From assembly GCA_002938075.1 (NCBI GenBank), contig PTLK01000086.1, positions 1 through 7,564 of the forward strand: a stretch of DNA of 7,564 bases. The letters run 5' to 3'. The translations under genes and the position numbers were made by a program. This DNA is from Alphaproteobacteria bacterium MarineAlpha3_Bin3 (GTDB lineage Bacteria; Pseudomonadota; Alphaproteobacteria; Rhodospirillales; Casp-alpha2). The notes beneath the pieces are model-generated. The model was not told the origin of the DNA and searched no databases. It worked only from the letters and a program-made list of their open reading frames with translations. Of this stretch, positions 1 through 5,233 are shown one piece after another (within the stretch, counting starts at the first letter, position 1; each line of letters starts with the position of its first letter).

Positions 1-674
1 TCAGTCTGAACCTGAACGTCAACACCATCCTTTCCAGGGATTTCCAAAATTTCCACAAGGCCATCGGCAAGAGCGCCTCGAGGGTGGTGGTGGAAATGCA
101 GGTTCTCGATATCTTCGCCGACATGAACACTTACTGTTATGCGCGGGATTCGCTTCAGGAACGGGGCTACCGGGTCCTGGTGGACGGCCTTAGCCCCTTG
201 GCCCTGCAGTTTTTCGACCCCGGGCTGCTGCAATCGGATTTCGTCAAGATCGCCTGGGGGCCGGAATTCGAGGGTGATACCGATTCCACCCGCCTGGCGG
301 AAATGCGCGAGGTGGTGGCGTCGGCCGGAAAGGACAGCGTGATCCTGGCCCGGATCGATACCGAAGAGGCGGTGAAATGGGGTTTGGCGATGGGCATCAG
401 CCGCTTTCAGGGCTTTTTCATCGACGACATAATGAAAAAGCTTGCCGAGGTGCAGGCGGAGAAAGCCAGGGCCAAATCAAAGCCGCGGCCGAAACCGCAG
501 GCCCAGCCCGCCGCCCCGGCGCCGCCTGTGGAGCAACCGGCCCCGGCACAGCCGGCGGCGCAACCGGCCCCAGTTCCGACGCAGCCGCAACCGGCACCGG
601 TTCCGGTCCAGCCGGCCCAGCAACCGGTCCCGGCCCCGGCGCAACCCCAGCCCAAGCCCGCGCCCAAGGTTTGA
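1..674 (+). CDS. Degenerate EAL-domain-like protein with Pro/Ala/Gln-rich tail (5' partial)
   Basis: The reading frame is open from base 3 at the left edge, so the true start lies outside the window; the internal ATG at 84 is not a credible start because conserved sequence precedes it. The visible 223 codons hold the second half of an EAL-like fold: an N-x-N segment near the edge (LNLNVN), VVVEMQ (like the lEitE strand), GYRVLVDGLSP (like the alDDFG strand), FVKIAW (like iKID) and ISRFQGFFI (the closing QGy motif). The second Asp of DDFG is replaced, and the segment matching AEGVE reads LARIDTEEA, so the catalytic Glu is missing. Phosphodiesterase activity is therefore unlikely; c-di-GMP binding or a scaffold role is possible but unproven. 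After about residue 155 the protein becomes a low-complexity P/A/Q/K tail of roughly 65 residues. It is a paralogue of the next gene, which starts 26 bases downstream and is probably cotranscribed. The EAL-like fold is a recognition by eye; no specific function is known to me. Confidence 0.75.
   Translation, partial: SLNLNVNTILSRDFQNFHKAIGKSASRVVVEMQVLDIFADMNTYCYARDSLQERGYRVLVDGLSPLALQFFDPGLLQSDFVKIAWGPEFEGDTDSTRLAEMREVVASAGKDSVILARIDTEEAVKWGLAMGISRFQGFFIDDIMKKLAEVQAEKARAKSKPRPKPQAQPAAPAPPVEQPAPAQPAAQPAPVPTQPQPAPVPVQPAQQPVPAPAQPQPKPAPKV
534..671 (+). repeat. In-frame 27-base repeats encoding a QPAPVPxQP-type tail
   Basis: Units begin at 534, 561, 588, 621 and 648. The first four share CAACCGG; the fifth begins CAGCCC. 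Spacings are 27, 27, 33 and 27 bases, the 33 coming from one extra Ala-Gln pair. They encode nine-residue units such as QPAPAQPAA, QPAPVPTQP, QPAPVPVQP and QPVPAPAQP, ending in QPKPAPKV. The unit length in whole codons suggests growth by tandem duplication within a coding sequence. Such Pro/Ala tails are usually extended and flexible; a linker or partner-binding role is only an inference. Confidence 0.7.
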
Positions 675-700
675 GGGCGGACATCAAGAGCGACTGACCG

Positions 701-1996
701 ATGGCGATATCCTCTGAAAAAAAACTGCCGAGCCAGGAAAACCTGCTGCTCGAATACATGCGCCGCCTGGAAAAGCACAAGGAAGATCGCAAGGTCGTTC
801 ACCTGCACCTGTCCCTGCTTCGGCCCATGAACCGGCGCGAACAACACATCCGCACCGCCACCGGAAACTTCGAAAACATCGTCAAGTCCATGGACGGGCA
901 GGTGTTTACGGTCAAGAACTCGGATATCTTCGTCATTTACAAGAAAACCGTCCATCCCCAGGTGGAAACCGCGGTCCAGCAGATTCGCTATCTTTTCGAC
1001 GACGACCCCCTGATCGTCGAGGAAGAGCATTCCGATAAAAAGTTCGCTTCCTGGTACGACGCCGAGCAGGATTTCGACTCCGTCCTGCAAACCGTCCAGG
1101 GCATGGCCCATGCCGAACAGAAACGCCAGATCGAGGTCCGCGGCCGCATGGACGCCCGCGCCGCCCTGAAGGCGAGACAGGAGCAGGGCGAACCCCTGAC
1201 GCCGCGGGTGCTGGCCAGGATCGAAACGGCGCTGTCCAAGGCCGACCTTTCCAACCTGGTGCGCCGGCAGTTCATCTGCCGGGTGGATTCGAACATGGTG
1301 CCCGAGCAGATATTTTCGGAGCTGTTCATTTCGATCAAGGATCTGCGCGAAACCATGATTCCGGACGTCAACCTGGTCGCCAACCGGTGGCTGTTCCAGC
1401 ACCTGACGACGACGCTCGATCAGCGCATGCTTTCCATGCTGACCAAGACCGACGGCATTTCCATATCGGGCGACATCAGCTTTAACGTCAACGTCGCTAC
1501 ATTGTTGAACCCGGAATTCCAGTCCTTCGACGACAAAATCGCCGCTGGGCGCCGGGGCGCCATGATCATCGAACTGCAAAAGGAAGACATCTTCTGCGAC
1601 CTGGCGTCCTATTTGTTCGCCCGCGATTTTGTCCAGGAAAAAGGCTACAGGGTCTGTCTCGATAGCCTGACGGTGCAGACCATCGACATCATCGACCGCG
1701 AACGCCTCGGCGCCGACATCGCGAAACTGATCTGGCATACCGATCTGGTGGACGGCGGCGATGAACTGCACGAAAAAATCCGCAAAATCGTCAAGCGCGG
1801 CGGCCCCGACCGGTTGATCCTGTGCCGCTGCGACAACCGGGAAGCCATTGATTTCGGTCACTCCGTGGGTATCGACCTGTTTCAAGGGCGCTATGTGGAG
1901 AACTTGATCGTCGAAGACGGGAGGCGCCGCGAGCTTCTGAAGCTCAAGCGCCGGATCGAACGTAGCGAAGCGGACGCGTATCTCGACGAAGAGTAA
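701..1996 (+). CDS. Degenerate EAL-domain-like (c-di-GMP phosphodiesterase-fold) protein
   Basis: The protein has 431 residues. The ATG at 701 is preceded by AAGAG about ten bases upstream, a weak ribosome binding site. Residues from about 180 to 410 follow the EAL fold: SELFIS (E207, at the position of the E-A/V-L motif), FNVNVATLL (like the vNlSp strand), IIELQ (E291), VCLDSL (D321, like DDFG), AKLIW (K342, like iKID), CRCD at 375-378 where AEGVE is expected, and DLFQGRYV (Q395). The second Asp of DDFG and the Glu of AEGVE are missing, so catalysis is doubtful. Residues 30-110 may be a decayed GGDEF-like domain, including a NSDIFVIY strand, but there is no GG(D/E)EF signature, so this is tentative. 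A charged, probably helical stretch lies around residues 110-180. No signal peptide or membrane segment is visible, so it should be cytoplasmic. It aligns closely with the C-terminal part of the preceding gene, indicating tandem duplication. The fold is fairly sure; the function is unknown. Confidence 0.75.
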   Translation: MAISSEKKLPSQENLLLEYMRRLEKHKEDRKVVHLHLSLLRPMNRREQHIRTATGNFENIVKSMDGQVFTVKNSDIFVIYKKTVHPQVETAVQQIRYLFDDDPLIVEEEHSDKKFASWYDAEQDFDSVLQTVQGMAHAEQKRQIEVRGRMDARAALKARQEQGEPLTPRVLARIETALSKADLSNLVRRQFICRVDSNMVPEQIFSELFISIKDLRETMIPDVNLVANRWLFQHLTTTLDQRMLSMLTKTDGISISGDISFNVNVATLLNPEFQSFDDKIAAGRRGAMIIELQKEDIFCDLASYLFARDFVQEKGYRVCLDSLTVQTIDIIDRERLGADIAKLIWHTDLVDGGDELHEKIRKIVKRGGPDRLILCRCDNREAIDFGHSVGIDLFQGRYVENLIVEDGRRRELLKLKRRIERSEADAYLDEE

Positions 1997-2004
1997 TTAA
2001 GGGG

Positions 2005-2033
2005 CCGAGAAATCAAGGCACCTCGGGGCTTTT
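2005..2033. terminator. Weak hairpin between convergent genes (possible terminator)
   Basis: CCGAG at 2005-2009 can pair with CTCGG at 2022-2026 around a 12-base loop, followed by GGGC and four T on the + strand. The stem is only five base pairs and the T tract is short. It lies between the stop of the EAL-like gene (1994-1996) and extends into the 3' end of cobT, where a shared terminator would be expected. I regard it as possible, not established. Confidence 0.2.
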
Positions 2034-3062
2034 CCCGCCGTTGACGGCGGCTTCCTCGAAGGTCGCCATGCCGGTGTGACACGCCACCGCGGCCCTCAGG
2101 ACTTCAACCGCCAACACCGCGCCGGTGGCCTCGCCGAGGCGCATGTTGAGATCCAAAAGCGCCGTTTTTCTCAGTTTTTCCAAAAGCCGCCGGTGCCCCG
2201 GTTCGCCGGACAGATGGCCGACCTGGCAATGGTCGAGGGCGCCGGGATGTTGGGCCTCCAGCACCGCGGCCGCGGTCGTGGCTACGTAACCGTCCAACAA
2301 AACCGGCACCCGGCGGAACCGGGCCGCCAGCACGGCGCCGGCGATGGCCGCCATCTCGCGGCCGCCGAGACAGCACAGCGCCTGCAAGGGCACGCCAAGC
2401 CGGGGTTGGTGAAATTGGACGGCTTCATTGACGATCCTGATCTTGGTTGCCAGCGTCTTGCCGCGGACGCCGGTGCCGGCGCCGGTCCAATCGGCGGCGT
2501 CGCCCCCGGCGCCTCCGTAGAGCGCCAACGCCAGGGCCGCCGCCGAAGTCGTATTGCCGATGCCCATTTCCCCCAGGCATAGGACGTCTATGCCGTCGGT
2601 GACCGCGCCCATGCCGAAGACGAAGGCATCGACGCATTCGGCCTCCGTCATCGCCGGCGCTTGCGTGAAATCCTTCGTTGGCCGGTCAAGGGCCAGCGCA
2701 TCGACGGCGAAACCGACGCCGAAGGCTTGACAAAGTTGGTTGATGGCGGCGCCGCCGGCCTCGAAGTTGGCGACCATTTGCCCCGTGACGTCCGCCGGAT
2801 AGGCGGAAACCCTCCTCGCCGCGATGCCGTGATTGGCGGCGAAAACCTGGGCCCGGGCCGCGCCCAGGCTTGGCGGGTGGCGGCCTTGCCATTGGCAAAG
2901 CCAAAGACAGATTTCCTCCAACCGGCCGAGCGCCCCAGGCGGTTTGGTCAACCGCGGTTCCCGGGCCGCCCAGGCTTCGGCCGCTTCGGCGTCCGGGCCG
3001 GGGAGGGTTTTCAGGGCCTCGATCATGTCATCCAAGCCCTGGATGGTCGGCGGCGGCGTCAT
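2013..3062 (-). CDS. cobT: Nicotinate-nucleotide--dimethylbenzimidazole phosphoribosyltransferase
   Basis: CobT transfers phosphoribose from nicotinate mononucleotide to 5,6-dimethylbenzimidazole, giving alpha-ribazole-5'-phosphate for the lower ligand of cobalamin. At 349 residues it has the usual family length. Visible motifs are LTKPPGALGRLE at 38-49, NHGIAARRVSAYP with DVTGQMV, GGAAINQL, MGIGNTTSAAAL, GAGTGVRG, and LGEATGAVLA at 309-318. E311 in the last motif matches the catalytic Glu (E317) of the Salmonella enzyme; the usual GEGTGA/GEGSGA reads GEATGA here. The ATG at 3062 is chosen because the protein begins at a typical distance before the LTKPPG motif; a purine-rich AAAGAAG lies about 12 bases upstream. 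It is divergent from cobS and convergent with the EAL-like gene. In Pseudomonas denitrificans nomenclature this enzyme is called CobU; it is not the cobaltochelatase subunit CobT. The identification is very secure. Confidence 0.97.
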   Translation of the reverse strand: MTPPPTIQGLDDMIEALKTLPGPDAEAAEAWAAREPRLTKPPGALGRLEEICLWLCQWQGRHPPSLGAARAQVFAANHGIAARRVSAYPADVTGQMVANFEAGGAAINQLCQAFGVGFAVDALALDRPTKDFTQAPAMTEAECVDAFVFGMGAVTDGIDVLCLGEMGIGNTTSAAALALALYGGAGGDAADWTGAGTGVRGKTLATKIRIVNEAVQFHQPRLGVPLQALCCLGGREMAAIAGAVLAARFRRVPVLLDGYVATTAAAVLEAQHPGALDHCQVGHLSGEPGHRRLLEKLRKTALLDLNMRLGEATGAVLAVEVLRAAVACHTGMATFEEAAVNGGKSPEVP

Positions 3063-3092
3063 CGGTTTAAAAGACTTCTTTCAAGACTGGAA

Positions 3093-3121
3093 TTTCCTTT
3101 GCCTCGGCCTTCACCTATAAC
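3093..3121 (+). promoter_or_regulatory. Candidate sigma70-type promoter for the cobS operon
   Basis: TTTCCT at 3093-3098 and TATAAC at 3116-3121 are separated by exactly 17 bases. The -10 box matches the consensus at five of six positions, the -35 box only at three. Transcription would start near 3128, leaving a leader of roughly 87 bases before the cobS ATG. It sits in the only upstream gap of the + strand operon. I found no convincing counterpart for cobT on the other strand. Confidence 0.35.
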
Positions 3122-3151
3122 CGAAAATACACCGCCGCGCCCGCCTCAAAA

Positions 3152-3184
3152 AACCGCCGCCGGCGCCGGCGTTGCGAACCGGTT
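3152..3184. other. Nested inverted repeat in the cobT-cobS intergenic region
   Basis: Bases 3158-3171 form a perfect 14-base palindrome, CGCCGGCGCCGGCG, able to fold as a five-pair stem with a GCGC loop. It is flanked by AACCG at 3152-3156 and CGGTT at 3180-3184, which can pair as an outer stem; AACCGGTT at 3177-3184 is itself palindromic. The element lies in the predicted cobS leader, ending 30 bases before the ATG. It could be an RNA structure or a regulator site, or simply chance in GC-rich DNA. It does not resemble a cobalamin riboswitch. Confidence 0.35.
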
Positions 3185-3214
3185 GAACGAAAAAGCGGTA
3201 AAAGGTCCTGGACC

Positions 3215-4012
3215 ATGGCCGATTGGAATAAAACCCGGAATTTCTTTTCCCAGCAGCTTGACCGCTGGTGGCGGGATTGCTGTGTCGCCGGTGGGTTCCT
3301 GACGCGGCTTCCGTTTCCGGCGCCCAAGGACGGAGCCGGGAAAGGGGCGTTGGCCGGCTCATCGCGCGCTTTTCCGGTCATCGGCGCTGCCGTCGGGGCG
3401 ATCGCCGGCCTGTCGCTGATGGTGGTGGCGGGGCTCGACCTTCATCCGCTGGCCTGCGCCTTTGTCGCGCTTGCGGTTTCGGCGCTGGTGACCGGCGCCC
3501 TGCACGAAGACGGGCTGGCCGATGTCGCCGATGGTTTCGGCGGCGGCGAGACGAAGGCGAAAAAGCTCAAAATCATGAAGGATTCCCGGCTCGGCGCCTT
3601 CGGGATGTTGGCGGTGGTTTTTTCCGTCGGTATCCGCGCCGGCATTCTGGGCGGGCTCCCCAGTCCCGGCATGGCGGCCTTGGCATTGATCGCCGCCGCC
3701 GTCCTATCGCGCGGCCTGTTGCCGGCGGTGATGGCGGTGATGGACCCGGCCCGGAAATCCGGCCTTGCCTTTCAGGCCGGAACCCCGGACCAGGAATCCT
3801 GGGTCACGGCGCTGGTGCTGGGCGGGCTTCTGGGATTTCTTTTTTTGGGTCCGGGCGGCGGACTGATGGCATTGGCGATGGCGATTATCGCCGTCGCCGC
3901 CCTGGCCTGGCTGGCCGAGCGTCAGGTCGGCGGCTTCACCGGGGATGTCCTGGGCGCCCAGCAGCAGGCGGCGGAAATCGCCGTGCTGGCGGCGGCCGCG
4001 GCGGCGTTGTGA
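3215..4012 (+). CDS. cobS: Adenosylcobinamide-GDP ribazoletransferase (cobalamin synthase)
   Basis: CobS joins adenosylcobinamide-GDP with alpha-ribazole or its 5'-phosphate to give adenosylcobalamin (phosphate), in the inner membrane. The protein has 265 residues, normal for the family. Signature segments are GGFLTRLPFP near the N-terminus, GALHEDGLADVADG (H97 to G107, with the Asp-rich D99/D103/D106 cluster thought to bind Mg2+), MKDSRLGAFG from 121, and QVGGFTGDVLGA from 237. Several hydrophobic Ala/Gly/Leu-rich stretches (about 50-95, 127-180, 193-233 and the C-terminus) fit a polytopic membrane protein. The ATG at 3215 follows AAAAGG at a suitable distance and precedes the conserved FLTRLP segment by a typical length. 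Its TGA overlaps the GTG start of the phosphatase gene in GTGA, suggesting translational coupling. In P. denitrificans nomenclature it is CobV. Confidence 0.96.
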   Translation: MADWNKTRNFFSQQLDRWWRDCCVAGGFLTRLPFPAPKDGAGKGALAGSSRAFPVIGAAVGAIAGLSLMVVAGLDLHPLACAFVALAVSALVTGALHEDGLADVADGFGGGETKAKKLKIMKDSRLGAFGMLAVVFSVGIRAGILGGLPSPGMAALALIAAAVLSRGLLPAVMAVMDPARKSGLAFQAGTPDQESWVTALVLGGLLGFLFLGPGGGLMALAMAIIAVAALAWLAERQVGGFTGDVLGAQQQAAEIAVLAAAAAAL

Positions 4013-4659
4013 GCACCGAAACTCGATGGTGGTGGGTGCGCCACGCGCCGGTGGCCGGCGTCGACGGGGTAATCTACGGCGCCAACGACGTCGATTGCGA
4101 CGTTTCCGACAAGGTCCGGTTCAAGGCCCTGGCAAAGGCCCTGCCCGAGGGCGCGGTGTGGGTGACCAGCCATTTGAGCCGTGCCATCAAGACCGCCCAA
4201 GCCGTTGCCGACGCCGGGCTGGATTTTCCCCAACCGGCCATCGAGGAAAACCTGGGCGAACAGAACTTCGGCGATTGGCAGGGGCTTTCCTGGGATGAGA
4301 TGCGCAAAAAGGACATGGACGCCTATGAGTTCTTCTGGGCCGACCCGACCCGGACCCGGCCGCCGGGCGGCGAAAGCTTCGCCGATCAGATCAAGCGCAC
4401 CGGCGACGTCATGGGCCGCCTGACGATCAAACACCAAGGCCGCGACATCGTCGCCATCGCCCATGGCGGCACCATCCGCGCCGCCCTTTCCATCGCGCTG
4501 AAGCTCGAGCCCGAGCAGGGCATGGCGCTCAGGATCGACACCCTGTCGATCAGCGTCATCGAGCACGTCGAGGACGGCCTGTTGCGCGGCGCCGGGGGCG
4601 TGTGGCGGGTGTGCGGCGTCAACCAGCCGGTGTTGGTGGACCGGAGGACTTCGCCTTGA
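4009..4659 (+). CDS. Histidine phosphatase family protein, CobC-like (probable alpha-ribazole phosphatase)
   Basis: This is a 216-residue member of the histidine phosphatase (phosphoglycerate mutase-like) superfamily. The catalytic motif is WVRHAPV with R11 and phospho-acceptor H12; the usual RHG reads RHA. Other expected residues are R58 in SHLSRAIKTA, E84 in LGEQNFGDWQG, GGESF, and H152 in AHGGTIRAAL. In Salmonella the related CobC removes the phosphate from alpha-ribazole-5'-phosphate or adenosylcobalamin-5'-phosphate; that role is inferred here from its position between cobS and cobU. The start is GTG at 4009: it overlaps the cobS stop by four bases and puts the RHA motif at the usual distance from the N-terminus, and no suitable in-frame ATG lies nearby. 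No clear ribosome binding site precedes it, so translation probably depends on coupling with cobS. Its own stop overlaps the TTG start of cobU. The family is certain, the substrate probable. Note that cobC names a different enzyme in P. denitrificans. Confidence 0.9.
   Translation: MSTETRWWWVRHAPVAGVDGVIYGANDVDCDVSDKVRFKALAKALPEGAVWVTSHLSRAIKTAQAVADAGLDFPQPAIEENLGEQNFGDWQGLSWDEMRKKDMDAYEFFWADPTRTRPPGGESFADQIKRTGDVMGRLTIKHQGRDIVAIAHGGTIRAALSIALKLEPEQGMALRIDTLSISVIEHVEDGLLRGAGGVWRVCGVNQPVLVDRRTSP
4643..4647 (+). promoter_or_regulatory. Ribosome binding site fixing the TTG start of cobU
   Basis: GGAGG inside the phosphatase reading frame lies eight bases before the TTG at 4656. It is the strongest Shine-Dalgarno match seen in this operon and supports TTG 4656 over the upstream in-frame ATG at 4602. 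Confidence 0.7.
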
Positions 4660-5219
4660 ACGCCCAGCCCCAGGCCCGGCTCCAGGCCCTGCCCCCGGTG
4701 ACCCTCGTGTTGGGCGGCGGGCGATCGGGCAAAAGCCGTTACGCCGAGGGCTTGATGGAATTCCTGGCGCCGAGGATTTACCTGGCCACCGCCGAGGCCG
4801 GTGATAAGGAAATGGCAGCGCGTATCGAGGAACACAAACAACGCCGCGGCCGCGGTTGGCAGACCGTCGAGGAGCCTTTGGATATCGCCGCCGCGCTCAA
4901 CGCCCATTCCGGCCGCCAAAAGCCGGTATTAGTCGATTGCCTGACGCTGTGGATGTCGAACCTGATGGCGGCAGGAAGGGACGCCGAAGACGAAGTCGAG
5001 GCGCTGGTCGACTGTCTGGGCGGGTTGCCTGGGCCGGTGGTGTTGGTGTCGAACGAGGTCGGGATGGGGATTGTGCCTGACAATGCCCTCGCCCGCGCCT
5101 ATATGGACAATGCCGGTCGCATGAACCAGGTCGTGGCCGCCGCCGCCCAAAGGGTGGTATCGATCACCGCCGGTCTACCGCGGGTCTTGAAAGACACCGA
5201 AGTGGCACCAGGGAAATAA
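4656..5219 (+). CDS. cobU: Bifunctional adenosylcobinamide kinase / adenosylcobinamide-phosphate guanylyltransferase
   Basis: This cytoplasmic enzyme phosphorylates adenosylcobinamide and then transfers GMP from GTP, giving adenosylcobinamide-GDP, the substrate of CobS. With a TTG start at 4656 it has 187 residues, the normal family size. The P-loop GGGRSGKS is at 20-27, followed by YLATAEAGD at 42-50 and RIEEHKQRRG, in which H60 matches the histidine (H46 in Salmonella CobU) that carries the GMP intermediate. VLVDCLTLWMSNLM is the Walker B-like strand, and VSNEVGMGIVP and GRMNQVVA are further family signatures. TTG is preferred over ATG 4602 because of the GGAGG eight bases upstream and the TTGA four-base overlap with the phosphatase stop; starting at 4602 would add 18 atypical residues and a long overlap. 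A 14-base gap separates it from cobN. In P. denitrificans it is named CobP. Identification is very secure, the start fairly so. Confidence 0.95.
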   Translation: MNAQPQARLQALPPVTLVLGGGRSGKSRYAEGLMEFLAPRIYLATAEAGDKEMAARIEEHKQRRGRGWQTVEEPLDIAAALNAHSGRQKPVLVDCLTLWMSNLMAAGRDAEDEVEALVDCLGGLPGPVVLVSNEVGMGIVPDNALARAYMDNAGRMNQVVAAAAQRVVSITAGLPRVLKDTEVAPGK

Positions 5220-5233
5220 AGGGCGGACTTTCC

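Noticed and set aside
407..1885. A 492-codon open frame on the minus strand across both EAL-like genes
   Set aside because: It lies antisense to two frames with clear homologous signatures in each other. Its translation is low-complexity Gly/Ala/Cys/Thr at one end and has no recognisable domain. Long antisense frames are common in high-GC coding DNA.
2076..2582. A 168-codon + strand open frame inside cobT
   Set aside because: It is antisense to well-conserved CobT sequence and shows no family motifs; it is a composition shadow.
3063..3214. Cobalamin riboswitch upstream of cobS or cobT
   Set aside because: No B12-box-like motif or suitable set of helices was seen on either strand, and the gap is short. 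This was judged by eye only.
2661..3302. A 213-codon + strand open frame spanning the cobT 5' end, the intergenic region and the cobS start
   Set aside because: It overlaps cobT antisense and cobS out of frame, and the translation is Arg/Pro/Gly-rich without domains.
3268..4008. Upstream extension of the phosphatase frame to an ATG at 3268
   Set aside because: The extra 247 residues are an Arg/Gly-rich out-of-frame reading of cobS. The conserved phosphatase begins at GTG 4009, just before the RHA motif.
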